The notes under the pieces are model-generated. The model ran no database searches. It was not told the DNA's origin and was given only the letters and a program-made list of their open reading frames with translations. Position numbers and translations under genes: made by a program. A DNA stretch of 64,000 nt from Teredinibacter sp. KSP-S5-2 (GTDB lineage Bacteria > Pseudomonadota > Gammaproteobacteria > Pseudomonadales > Cellvibrionaceae): the NCBI RefSeq assembly GCF_032773895.1, contig NZ_CP120416.1:1238001-1302000 (forward strand), read 5' to 3'. This document shows, in pieces, positions 50,693-59,800 of the stretch. Each line of letters starts with the position of its first letter. Position 1 is the first letter of the stretch.

Positions 50693-51583
50693 TTAGTTAC
50701 TAAGAATAAGAGAATTGATAGCAACCATAACGCCTCTAAATGGTATGTTTTGAGCAAGTGATAATGGTTCGTCTATCCATAATAACGTGTTGGGATACAT
50801 ATTTTCATAAAAATTAAGGTGAGTTTTTATAATGCTGGATATTTCCCCATTTTTCCATTCCCACTGTTTGTTAAATTCAGTGATACTCATAGAATGAATC
50901 TGGTCGTCATATGTATCATTGTAATAGACATTATTTTCGTCGTAACCGTTAATAATGATCCAGTGGTAATGTGGAGCGTGGATAGTGGCGCCGGAAATCA
51001 AATAAGCTTCCGGACCAAAAAATACACCAATTGTATTAAGTGCCGCTTTTGAATCAAGTTTGTAGGTGTCAGTCCAATTATGAATGAGCGCCATTGGTGT
51101 TTTTCCTGCGTCAATCATATTTTTAAGGTCTGTAAAAGATTTCCGATCCGCAACGTTGAACGATTCCCTGTAATAAGATCTCAATTTTTCGACTAGTATC
51201 TTATCGGGCAACCCGCCACCTGTATTTAGCGTTAGGCTCCCTTGTTTCGTCTCCTCAACCAGTTTTTCAACGGTTTTCCACGCTGTACACTCTTTTATAA
51301 GCAGTATTTTTTTCCAGCCGTCACATACTTCTTCACTTACCCGTGTGCCTATTCGGTAAGTGAAGTTGATATCAAATTCGTAGGCACCTATAACGTTTCT
51401 CATTTCGTTATAGTCTTCAGTTTGGTTGTGTGACGCGAGTAATCGATATGAGCTATGGACACCGCAAGACCAATCATCTTGTTGGAAAGTGTTAGCATTG
51501 GCTAACTCCCATTGATTGTATTCTGCGTGACAAAATGAAGATATGGCTAAGGTGCTGAAAAATAGAATGCTTCTGATTTTCAT
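50693..51583 (-). CDS. Secreted C39/papain-like cysteine peptidase-like protein
   Basis: A 296-residue protein with signal peptide (MKIRSILFFSTLAISSFCHA-EY). The mature N-terminus has QDDWSCGVHSSYRLLAS, a Gln-x4-Cys arrangement like the Q...DC(G/A) active site of C39 peptidases, and the C-terminal half has HAPHYHWIIINGYDENNVYYNDTYDD, giving the His and Asp. It lacks a transporter domain, so it is a free periplasmic or secreted enzyme rather than a bacteriocin ABC exporter. Additional cysteines (CDGW, KECTAW) may pair. It is unrelated to nitrate metabolism and lies inside the nar island. Target unknown. Confidence 0.68.
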   Translation of the reverse strand: MKIRSILFFSTLAISSFCHAEYNQWELANANTFQQDDWSCGVHSSYRLLASHNQTEDYNEMRNVIGAYEFDINFTYRIGTRVSEEVCDGWKKILLIKECTAWKTVEKLVEETKQGSLTLNTGGGLPDKILVEKLRSYYRESFNVADRKSFTDLKNMIDAGKTPMALIHNWTDTYKLDSKAALNTIGVFFGPEAYLISGATIHAPHYHWIIINGYDENNVYYNDTYDDQIHSMSITEFNKQWEWKNGEISSIIKTHLNFYENMYPNTLLWIDEPLSLAQNIPFRGVMVAINSLILSN

Positions 51584-51721
51584 TAAACTATCCCTTTTAA
51601 TAAGTATATTTTCGCGTTATGTATAAAATATACATGTTGCTTGCGGTCGCAACTCAGCATGAACACATTACTGAGACGTGGTTTACTTTACCATATATGC
51701 AACATAAATGAGGTGGGCGGA

Positions 51722-52429
51722 ATGAAAACAGCGGGTCTTATCGGTGGTATGAGCTGGGAAAGTACTATGAGTTACTACCAAGCCATAAATCAGGGAATAA
51801 AACAAAAACTTGGCGGATTAAATTCTGCTCAGATTGTTATGTATAGCGTCAATTTCGCACCCATCGAAAAACTGCAACACACGGGTGATTGGGCTGGAGC
51901 GGCAGAAATTCTTGTGGATGCGGCAAAACGAGTCGAAGCCGGTGGAGCAGATTTTATACTGATTTGTACCAATACCATGCATAAGGTATACGATGAAATT
52001 GCTGACGCCGTTGGTGTACCTGTTATACATATTGCCGATGCCACAGCAGAAACACTGGTTGAGAAGCAAGTCCGTAAAGTCGGTCTGCTAGGTACCAGGT
52101 TTACGATGGGAGAAGACTTCTATAAAAGCCGGCTCAACGATAAATATGGTATTGAGGTATTGATCCCCGATGAGGAAGACAGGCTTCTCGTTGATGAAGT
52201 GATCTTTAATGAACTATGCCTGGGAATCATTAACGAGCAATCTAAGCAAGAATACCTAAGAATAATCCAGAATCTGCATGCTCAAGGTGCAGAAGCCGTA
52301 ATCTTGGGCTGTACAGAAATCGGTATGTTGCTATCACAAGAAGATATTCCTGTAGTTTTTTTGGTTGATACAACAAAAATTCATGCACAGAAAGCGGTGG
52401 ATGAAATGATAGAGGGCATAGATATATAG
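51722..52429 (+). CDS. Aspartate/glutamate racemase family protein
   Basis: A 235-residue PLP-independent racemase of the aspartate/RacX/YgeA type. The two catalytic cysteines are in ICTNTMH and LGCTEIG; the N-terminal substrate loop is GLIGGMSWESTMSYYQAIN. The start at 51722 has GAGG upstream at a good distance; the frame extends to 51641 without family-like sequence. YgeA-like relatives act on various amino acids, so the exact substrate is open. A second gene follows by 88 bases on the same strand. Confidence 0.9.
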   Translation: MKTAGLIGGMSWESTMSYYQAINQGIKQKLGGLNSAQIVMYSVNFAPIEKLQHTGDWAGAAEILVDAAKRVEAGGADFILICTNTMHKVYDEIADAVGVPVIHIADATAETLVEKQVRKVGLLGTRFTMGEDFYKSRLNDKYGIEVLIPDEEDRLLVDEVIFNELCLGIINEQSKQEYLRIIQNLHAQGAEAVILGCTEIGMLLSQEDIPVVFLVDTTKIHAQKAVDEMIEGIDI

Positions 52430-52517
52430 GGAATGATAAGATGATACATGCTTTTTTTCTGTATGTGTACACATACGTAATGTGTAACATATCTTTAAAT
52501 TATGTCGTTGTGTTTTT

Positions 52518-53777
52518 ATGCTAATCAAAGTTTTATTTAGTATTTTCATTGTGCTGGGTTTGTTTTTCGGTTCTCAAATAGATGATGACTTAAGTGATGA
52601 TTCCCTTGCTCTGCTAGAAAGGCTAGATGGTGATAGCGAAAGCACTGCGTATTTTTATCTTATGGGGATATTTGCCAACGAGAATGAAGATCCAATAGAA
52701 GTAGGAAGAGTGTTGGTGAAAGAGTATCAAGCCTATGAGAAAGATGATTCTTATAAAGTTGTTGAGTATCCACGGGAAAATAAGCTTCCATTGCCAGATG
52801 GCGAGCTGTTCTGTCATATCTGGAAGAAGGGTTGCCTGGAAAGACTATTTGACTCTGATACTGAAATTGAAGCGCTTCTGAATGATCATGCTACGTTGTT
52901 AACGCGTATAGGAAAATTTCACTCATTCGATGAGTATAGAACCTTGACTAAACCCACAGTCTCCGAAGTTTATCCTGAATATATGTATATCGTTCAAGCT
53001 GAAAGGTTGCGGACTCTTGAAGCGATATCTGCATACAATAAAGGAAAATATGAGATCGCGATATCCGCACTACTAAATCAGTATATGCAAGTTAAAAATT
53101 CTTTAACACTTCAGGATAACTTGATTGGAAAAATGATTTTATTGATGAAACTGTCTGAGATTGTTGATGTGTTAAGTGTGGTCAGTTCGTCATCAAAGAT
53201 GAGAGTGGAAGAAATTCGTGGCTTAAGAACAGATGAACGTAGTTTTAGGTTAGTGGCTGCCAGAGAGTTTGGCATTTTATATTACGGGTTTCAAGAAATG
53301 GACAGGAATACCAATTTCTTTCATGATGATTTGAAGTTTCCTGGGTGGCTTGTTCGAGCAGTTTATAAACCTAATATGACAATAAATGTGATAACTCCTG
53401 AATATTATAGGATGGAGAGTCTGAGTATACTTTCTCCTTATGAGTTCGCGATAGAGGTAGATGAAGGGGAGAAACTGAGTATGTCAACATCTCAACTCCG
53501 AAATTATTTTGGTGGAAAGCTAATTTCAATAAACTTAAACTTTGATGAGTATATCGCCCGATTTATGGATTTCGAGGCAAAAATAGAGCTTTTTAACCAC
53601 TTACATACTGGGTTCGATCAAGCGAAGAATCCTTATTACAACAGTGGAAGGCCTGAAGTGTCTGCCGATAGGGCATGTTTCGATGGGCCACTGAAAGACG
53701 ATAGATTTCTTCGTTGTTTGAGAATAGCAATTCCGTTGGTCGAAACAAACACAGATTGTTCGTCTTCAGTTCACTGA
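52518..53777 (+). CDS. Hypothetical exported protein
   Basis: A 419-residue protein with an N-terminal hydrophobic helix (KVLFSIFIVLGLFFGS) that looks like an uncleaved anchor or signal. The remainder is mainly helical and acidic, with single Cys pairs (GELFCHIWKKGCLERLF near residue 95-105; RACFDGPLKDDRFLRCLRIA near the end). I recognise no family. Its base composition is more AT-rich than that of the nar genes, which with its orphan status suggests separate acquisition. Its 3' end overlaps the convergent narX by 12 bases. Confidence 0.65.
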   Translation: MLIKVLFSIFIVLGLFFGSQIDDDLSDDSLALLERLDGDSESTAYFYLMGIFANENEDPIEVGRVLVKEYQAYEKDDSYKVVEYPRENKLPLPDGELFCHIWKKGCLERLFDSDTEIEALLNDHATLLTRIGKFHSFDEYRTLTKPTVSEVYPEYMYIVQAERLRTLEAISAYNKGKYEIAISALLNQYMQVKNSLTLQDNLIGKMILLMKLSEIVDVLSVVSSSSKMRVEEIRGLRTDERSFRLVAAREFGILYYGFQEMDRNTNFFHDDLKFPGWLVRAVYKPNMTINVITPEYYRMESLSILSPYEFAIEVDEGEKLSMSTSQLRNYFGGKLISINLNFDEYIARFMDFEAKIELFNHLHTGFDQAKNPYYNSGRPEVSADRACFDGPLKDDRFLRCLRIAIPLVETNTDCSSSVH

Positions 53778-55604
53778 CGCCGCATAGTTGGGTGTAAACT
53801 GAAAATGCACTTGTGTTCCATTGGGAAATGCCGGTGCAATTTTTAAATCGCCGGATAGCGAACGCCCACGTTCTTGCATAATGGCTAAGCCATAGTGGTT
53901 AAGCTTCTCCGGTGAATTAGGCATGCCAACGCCATTGTCAGAAACTTCCAGGTGCACCGTTTTTTCGGCATCGTAATAAAAGCGCACTTTTATCTGATCG
54001 CCTTTTGAGTGGTGGACTGCATTTTGCAGTGCTTCACGGGTAATTTGCAGTAAGTGTATTTCTTCATTGGGTGTGAATGGTAAGTCGTCAATGCCAAATT
54101 CCAGTTGAATTGACATATGTGTGCGCTCACGTTGACTTTCGACGGTTTCCTGAATCGCTGCGCGCAATCCGGGGCCAGTAATTTTCAAGCGGAATGTGGT
54201 GAGCAGTTCTCGCAGTTGTCGGTAGGCTGAGCCCAGCCCCTCTTTTAATTCCGCCACAACTTTTTCCGTCTTTTCGCTGGAGTGTGTTTCTGCGGAAAGA
54301 ATTTTTTGCAGCATGGATACCTGAATTTTTAAATAAGAAAGAGATTGGGCCAGTGAATCATGCAGTTCACGGGCAATAATGGTTCTTTCCTGCATCAAAG
54401 AAAGTCGGCGGGATTGGTCGATTTTGTCTCGTATTGCCAGGGCTGTAGCAATCTGGTCTGCCACAGAAGTTACCAATTGGTGTTGCCATTCTTCAAGTTC
54501 ATTGTTTTCTTCAATCGTACAAATTAGTACGCCGTATTCAATCTGGTCGTGAAGCAGTGGGTATTTAATATGTTTGTAATCTGATTCAGTAATATGATTC
54601 TTTTGTCCCTCAATGCAGTTGTAGCAACTGCCGTTTAAACAGTTTTCAGGTACTTTTTTTCCTCGTTGAGTCACTAAGTGGTTATAAGCACTTTCTCCTG
54701 ATGCCGTCATTAAGCATAAATCGATATCCTGCACACCGCTGACATCTGAAAGGCATTTAATCACATGATGAAAATCCATATCATCCAGTTTGGTTTCATT
54801 AAAAGTTCGCGCAACATCAAAAAGTAAAGTGAGAGAATCGTTGGAACGCTTTAAGTCTCGGGTTTTTTCTTTAACTCTTTTTTCCTGTTGACTATACATG
54901 TCGCCAATCACTTGAGAGGAACGATTCAGCGTTCGTGCCAGAATACCGAGTTCATCTTCTTGATCGACACTGGCTCGCGCGGTGAAATCCCCATTACTCA
55001 GTTGCTTTGCCGTGCGGGTTAAATTGGCTAGGGGTTCTTTAATATGAACATGGATACTGTAGATACAAATTAATACCACGAGCACCATGACAAACAACGC
55101 CGTAATGCCCACAGTACGAAGTAATCGCACTTTCTTTTCCGAATCAACCTGATACAGGTGAACTAATCGATCGATCTTATCGACATAATCGTCGATGAGA
55201 TGGGTTAGCTCAGCCGAAGTGGCTTTTTGTTGAAATGCCTGTATTAAGGACGGGTGAATTTCGTTTAACCATTGCTGCTTAATGTCGATAAAAGCAGTAC
55301 GAATGGCTTTGCTGTTTCTTGGCGAGGGGTATTGGAACAGTGGATGTTCGAATACATCATCAAAGCGATCAATGCTGTTCTTAAACAATTGTTCGTCGCC
55401 GGTTTTAATCGATTCTTCCAGTTTGGCCAGCATGCGGTAGTTGTGCATCCGCATGGAGCCGGAGAGATTTATCACCGCGGCATCGCTGTCGACCCTGTCC
55501 GAAATAAATACCGAGAAAAATATAGCGGTTACGGTAATTAGAATAACCATTGCCATGAGAATGGTAATTCTGGCTACAACGGATTTGGTGAATAAGTTTT
55601 GCAT
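53766..55604 (-). CDS. narX: Nitrate/nitrite sensor histidine kinase NarX
   Basis: A 612-residue kinase. TM1 (about 13-34), a periplasmic helical sensor with the NarX/NarQ P-box (INLSGSMRMHNYRML, residues 45-58) that binds nitrate, TM2 (about 163-185), HAMP, a central Cys-containing GAF-like module (CLNGSCYNCIEG), then HisKA_3 (ARELHDSLAQSLSYL; phospho-His415) and HATPase_c. Length and layout match E. coli NarX (598). It is divergent from narG, sharing a regulatory spacer, and signals to NarL. Confidence 0.93.
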   Translation of the reverse strand: MQNLFTKSVVARITILMAMVILITVTAIFFSVFISDRVDSDAAVINLSGSMRMHNYRMLAKLEESIKTGDEQLFKNSIDRFDDVFEHPLFQYPSPRNSKAIRTAFIDIKQQWLNEIHPSLIQAFQQKATSAELTHLIDDYVDKIDRLVHLYQVDSEKKVRLLRTVGITALFVMVLVVLICIYSIHVHIKEPLANLTRTAKQLSNGDFTARASVDQEDELGILARTLNRSSQVIGDMYSQQEKRVKEKTRDLKRSNDSLTLLFDVARTFNETKLDDMDFHHVIKCLSDVSGVQDIDLCLMTASGESAYNHLVTQRGKKVPENCLNGSCYNCIEGQKNHITESDYKHIKYPLLHDQIEYGVLICTIEENNELEEWQHQLVTSVADQIATALAIRDKIDQSRRLSLMQERTIIARELHDSLAQSLSYLKIQVSMLQKILSAETHSSEKTEKVVAELKEGLGSAYRQLRELLTTFRLKITGPGLRAAIQETVESQRERTHMSIQLEFGIDDLPFTPNEEIHLLQITREALQNAVHHSKGDQIKVRFYYDAEKTVHLEVSDNGVGMPNSPEKLNHYGLAIMQERGRSLSGDLKIAPAFPNGTQVHFQFTPNYAASVN

Positions 55605-55770
55605 GTTTTTCCCATATCAACCGGGGGGCTTGAACGCAACCATCGTATCCTAAACCCTGCGCGTGGACAGGGTCTACTACTAATAAACCTGCTCAGGCTT
55701 TTTATATAGTGCATTCAAAGCAGCGTTTTCTATATGGTTGATTTAAAAAGACTTTTTATTTTTTCTCAAG

Positions 55771-55786
55771 TACCCCTCTAGTGGTA
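55771..55786. promoter_or_regulatory. NarL 7-2-7 type site upstream of narG
   Basis: TACCCCT-CT-AGTGGTA: the first half is a perfect NarL heptamer and the second (read inverted, TACCACT) differs at one position; the gap is 2 bp. It lies 52 bp upstream of the FNR-type site, which would put it near -93 of the probable narG start point. Confidence 0.65.
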
Positions 55787-55823
55787 GAGCACGATTTTTC
55801 GCAAAAAATCGGCAAAACCCGTT

Positions 55824-55837
55824 TTGACTCAGGTCAA
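55824..55837. promoter_or_regulatory. FNR/ANR-type site of the narGHJI promoter
   Basis: TTGAC-TCAG-GTCAA is a perfect palindrome of the ANR/FNR class (TTGAY-N4-RTCAA). If it acts at -41.5, transcription would start near 55872, and a -10-like TATTAA lies at 55856-55861, 11 to 16 bases before that point. The narG ATG would then follow a 40-base leader. Confidence 0.7.
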
Positions 55838-55911
55838 CTTTGACCGGCCAGTGCTTATTAATATCACTGCAAAACCCGTTGACGGGTGGCGAGCTTTTGC
55901 GGAGATAAAAC

Positions 55912-58900
55912 ATGAGTCAATTTTTAGATAAGTTGCGGTTCTTTAATAACAAAGGACAGCCATTTGCTAAAGGACATGGGGTTACGACCAACGAAAACCG
56001 GGATTGGGAAGACGGTTACAGACGGCGTTGGCAGCACGATAAAGTGGTGCGTTCTACCCATGGGGTAAATTGTACTGGTTCCTGTAGCTGGAAAATATAT
56101 GTCAAAGATGGTTTAGTGACTTGGGAAACCCAGCAAACCGATTACCCTCGTACCCGACCGGATCTACCCAACCACGAGCCTCGTGGTTGCCCCCGTGGTG
56201 CGAGCTATTCCTGGTACATCTACAGTGCTAACCGCTTGAAATACCCGAAGATGCGCAAGCGTCTTATGCGTCTCTGGCGCGAAGCCAAAGCGCAATATGA
56301 TGATCCCGTCGATGCCTGGGCGTCTATTGTTGAAAACCCCGAGAAAGCCAACGAATACAAACGTCAACGAGGCCTGGGTGGTTTTTGCCGGGCAGACTGG
56401 CAAGAAGTAAATGAACTCATCGCTGCTTCCAATGTGTATACCGCAAAGAAATATGGCCCAGATCGCATTACCGGGTTCTCGCCAATTCCTGCGATGTCTA
56501 TGGTGTCCTACGCGGCGGGGGCACGTTATTTATCTCTGATTGGTGGTAACTGCCTCAGCTTCTACGACTGGTACTGCGACTTACCACCCGCATCGCCACA
56601 AATCTGGGGAGAGCAAACCGATGTGCCGGAAGCGGCGGATTGGTACAACTCGAATTACATTATTGCCTGGGGTTCAAACGTTCCTCAAACCCGTACGCCG
56701 GATGCGCACTTCTTAACGGAGGTACGTTACAAGGGCACTAAAGTGGTCTCCGTTACGCCAGATTATTCTGAAGTGGCAAAATTGACCGACCATTGGTTGG
56801 CACCCAAGCAGGGAACCGATGCCGCACTGGCAATGGCATTTGGCCATGTGGTGTTAACCGAACACTATGTCAAAAATAAAACCGAATACTTTACGCACTA
56901 TGCGCGCAAATATACTGATTTCCCGATGTTGGTTACCTTGGAAAAAGATGCCAATGGCAAATATAACCAAGGGCGTTTTCTACGGGCTTCAGATTTAAAA
57001 GCCAACTTAGGGCAAGATAATAACCCCGAATGGAAAACCATCGCCGTGAATGAACAAACGGGTGAATTGGTTTCGCCAACCGGTTCCATTGGTTATCGCT
57101 GGGGTGAGCAAGGTAAGTGGAATATCACACAGACCGATGGCAAATCCGGCAAAGAGGTTCAATTACTATTGGGCCTTAAAGAAAATCACGATGCCCTTGT
57201 GGATGTAAACTTCCCGTATTTCGGCGGTGCTGAACACGAGTTTGGTTATTTCCAACACACTGATCATGATGAGGTTATCAGCCGTAAAATTCCTGCGAAA
57301 AAAATCAAACTGGAAAACGGTGAAGAGATTTATGTGACCAGCGTCTTGGATTTAACTCTGGCCAATTACGGTGTCGATAACGGTTACGATGACCCGAATA
57401 CGGCCAAATCCTACGACGATAATATTCCGTACACTCCTGCCTGGCAGGAACAGGTTACCGGTGTTGCCAAAGCTGATGCGATAAAAATTGCCCAGGAATT
57501 TGCCGATAACGCGAACAAAACCCAAGGGCGCTCCATGATTATTATTGGTGCTGGTATGAACCACTGGTACCACATGGATATGAATTATCGCGGCATTATT
57601 AATTTATTGGTGATGTGCGGTTGTATTGGTCAGTCCGGTGGTGGCTGGGCACATTATGTTGGCCAGGAAAAACTACGACCACAAACTGGCTGGCAGCCGC
57701 TGGCATTTGGCCTGGACTGGCAACGTCCTCCGCGTCATATGAACAGTACTTCGTTTTTCTATAACCATTCTTCTCAATGGCGTTACGAAAAGCTGGAAAT
57801 GCACGAAGTAATTTCCCCATTGGCGGATAAGGAAAAATGGTCCGGTTCGATTATTGATTTTAATACGCGAGCAGAGCGCATGGGCTGGCTTCCCTCTGCA
57901 CCTCAGTTGGGTATGAACCCATTGGATTTGTGTAAAGCGGCTGAGGCTGCTGGTGTGGAACCGCAAGACTATGCCATAGAGAAATTAAAAACCGGCGAAT
58001 TGAAGTTTGCCTGCGAAGAACCGGATAACCCCCAAAACTTCCCGCGTAATTTATTTATCTGGCGTTCCAACTTGTTGGGCTCGTCAGGTAAAGGCCATGA
58101 ATATATGTTGCACCATTTATTGGGTACTAAACATGGTTTGATGGGAAAAGATTTAGGCTCGTTTGGCGGTAAAAAACCACAAGATGTGACATGGGTTGAT
58201 GATGGCGCAAGCGGAAAAATTGATTTGTTGGTGACGTTAGATTTTCGTATGTCCACTACCTGTTTATATTCCGATATCGTTCTGCCAACAGCGACGTGGT
58301 ACGAAAAAGACGATTTAAATACATCGGATATGCACCCCTTTATTCACCCGCTGAGTAAAGCCGTCGACCCGGTTTGGGAATCTCGTTCGGATTGGGATAT
58401 TTTCAAAGGCATCGCTGAAAAATTCTCCAAAACAGCAGAGGGGCATTTAGGTAAGCAAAAAGATTTGGTCACGCTTCCGATCTTGCATGATACCCCGGCC
58501 GAATTGGCCCAACCATTTGGTGTTAAACAGTGGTGGAAGGGGGAATGTGATTTAGTGCCGGGTAAAACTGCACCGAATATGATTGTGGTGGAGCGGGATT
58601 ACCCAAATACCTATGAGCGTTTTACATCGGTCGGGCCTTTATTGGAAAAGCTGGGTAATGGCGGTAAAGGCATTAGCTGGAATACCGATGCAGAAGTGAA
58701 GTTCCTGGGTGAGTTAAATCGAACCCACAACGATAAAGACAAAACCCACTTTGGCCGACCCAAAATTGAAACCGCCATTGATGCGGCAGAAGTGATTCTT
58801 TCCCTCGCACCGGAAACCAACGGCCAAGTAGCGGTAAAAGCTTGGGAGGCGTTAGGCAAAGCAACGGGTTTGGATCATACGCATTTGGCAAAACCCAAAG

Positions 58901-59646
58901 AAGACGAAAAAATCCGTTTTCACGATGTGGTGGCGCAACCGCGAAAAATTATCAGCTCACCAACTTGGTCGGGCTTGGAAGATGAACATGTTTCCTACAA
59001 CGCGGGGTACACCAATGTGCATGAATATATTCCCTGGCGAACCTTAACCGGGCGACAACAGTTTTATCAGGACCATGAATGGATGCGGGATTTTGGTGAA
59101 ACCATGTGTGTCTATCGGCCGCCAATTAATATGAAAACCGTGCAGCCGATATTGAACAAACATCCCAATGGCAACAAAGAGGTGGTGTTGAACTGGATTA
59201 CACCGCATCAGAAGTGGGGTATTCACAGTACCTATTCCGATAACTTGTTAATGCTGACGCTCTCTCGTGGTGGGCCAATTATCTGGCTTTCAGAAACCGA
59301 TGCCAAAAATGGCGGTATAGAAGACAACGATTGGATTGAAGTGTTTAACGTAAACGGTGCAATTTCTGCTCGTGCAGTGGTTTCACAACGGGTACCAGAA
59401 GGCATGGCTATGATGTACCACGCACAGGAGCGGATTATTAATGTGCCGGGTTCTGAATTAACCAAAACCCGCGGCGGTATTCACAACTCTGTGACCCGTG
59501 CGGTAATGAAACCGACGCATATGATTGGTGGTTATGCGCAGCAGTCTTATGGGTTTAATTATTACGGCACTGTGGGATGTAACCGCGACGAGTTTGTTGT
59601 GGTCAGGAAGATGGGGCAGAACGTTGATTGGCTAGATGACGAGTAG
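55912..59646 (+). CDS. narG: Respiratory nitrate reductase alpha subunit NarG
   Basis: A 1244-residue membrane-associated molybdoenzyme subunit reducing nitrate to nitrite at the cytoplasmic face. The FS0 [4Fe-4S] ligands His50, Cys54, Cys58 and Cys93 are at the same positions as in E. coli NarG, and the Mo-ligating Asp lies in SFYDWYCDLPPASP. GGAGAT precedes the ATG. The protein ends at WLDDE, slightly shorter than well-known homologues; the stop codon TAG lies in the first bases of a palindromic element that fills the gap to narH, so the original tail may have been trimmed by insertion. First gene of the narGHJI operon. Confidence 0.98.
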   Translation: MSQFLDKLRFFNNKGQPFAKGHGVTTNENRDWEDGYRRRWQHDKVVRSTHGVNCTGSCSWKIYVKDGLVTWETQQTDYPRTRPDLPNHEPRGCPRGASYSWYIYSANRLKYPKMRKRLMRLWREAKAQYDDPVDAWASIVENPEKANEYKRQRGLGGFCRADWQEVNELIAASNVYTAKKYGPDRITGFSPIPAMSMVSYAAGARYLSLIGGNCLSFYDWYCDLPPASPQIWGEQTDVPEAADWYNSNYIIAWGSNVPQTRTPDAHFLTEVRYKGTKVVSVTPDYSEVAKLTDHWLAPKQGTDAALAMAFGHVVLTEHYVKNKTEYFTHYARKYTDFPMLVTLEKDANGKYNQGRFLRASDLKANLGQDNNPEWKTIAVNEQTGELVSPTGSIGYRWGEQGKWNITQTDGKSGKEVQLLLGLKENHDALVDVNFPYFGGAEHEFGYFQHTDHDEVISRKIPAKKIKLENGEEIYVTSVLDLTLANYGVDNGYDDPNTAKSYDDNIPYTPAWQEQVTGVAKADAIKIAQEFADNANKTQGRSMIIIGAGMNHWYHMDMNYRGIINLLVMCGCIGQSGGGWAHYVGQEKLRPQTGWQPLAFGLDWQRPPRHMNSTSFFYNHSSQWRYEKLEMHEVISPLADKEKWSGSIIDFNTRAERMGWLPSAPQLGMNPLDLCKAAEAAGVEPQDYAIEKLKTGELKFACEEPDNPQNFPRNLFIWRSNLLGSSGKGHEYMLHHLLGTKHGLMGKDLGSFGGKKPQDVTWVDDGASGKIDLLVTLDFRMSTTCLYSDIVLPTATWYEKDDLNTSDMHPFIHPLSKAVDPVWESRSDWDIFKGIAEKFSKTAEGHLGKQKDLVTLPILHDTPAELAQPFGVKQWWKGECDLVPGKTAPNMIVVERDYPNTYERFTSVGPLLEKLGNGGKGISWNTDAEVKFLGELNRTHNDKDKTHFGRPKIETAIDAAEVILSLAPETNGQVAVKAWEALGKATGLDHTHLAKPKEDEKIRFHDVVAQPRKIISSPTWSGLEDEHVSYNAGYTNVHEYIPWRTLTGRQQFYQDHEWMRDFGETMCVYRPPINMKTVQPILNKHPNGNKEVVLNWITPHQKWGIHSTYSDNLLMLTLSRGGPIIWLSETDAKNGGIEDNDWIEVFNVNGAISARAVVSQRVPEGMAMMYHAQERIINVPGSELTKTRGGIHNSVTRAVMKPTHMIGGYAQQSYGFNYYGTVGCNRDEFVVVRKMGQNVDWLDDE

Positions 59647-59788
59647 AACCTTTTTAAAATAATTATTTTTGGCATATGCGTCGTTCTCATCTTTCTCAAA
59701 TGCTCACATATTCTTTATATGCTGTGCTTTTCGAAAGACTCCGGCCTAGCCTAAACGCAAAAATTCTAAATTTTATGAAAGGTTCTAC
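59643..59788. repeat. MITE-like imperfect palindromic element between narG and narH
   Basis: The ends GTAGAACCTTT (59643-59653) and AAAGGTTCTAC (59778-59788) are perfect inverted repeats, and similarity continues inwards for about 30 bases (TAAAAT..ATTTTTG on the left against the inverted right arm). A central hairpin (59702-59727, loop TCTTT) is framed by TCTTTC/GAAAGA. TA flanks GAACC...GGTTC, as expected for IS630/Tc-type TA insertion. The narG stop codon and the bases before the narH ribosome site abut its two ends. Confidence 0.6.
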
Positions 59789-59800
59789 GGGAGTAGAAAA

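Noticed and set aside
51641-51721. Earlier start for the racemase
   Set aside because: The added 27 residues are not family-like, while 51722 has GAGG upstream and begins with the conserved GLIGGMSWEST strand.
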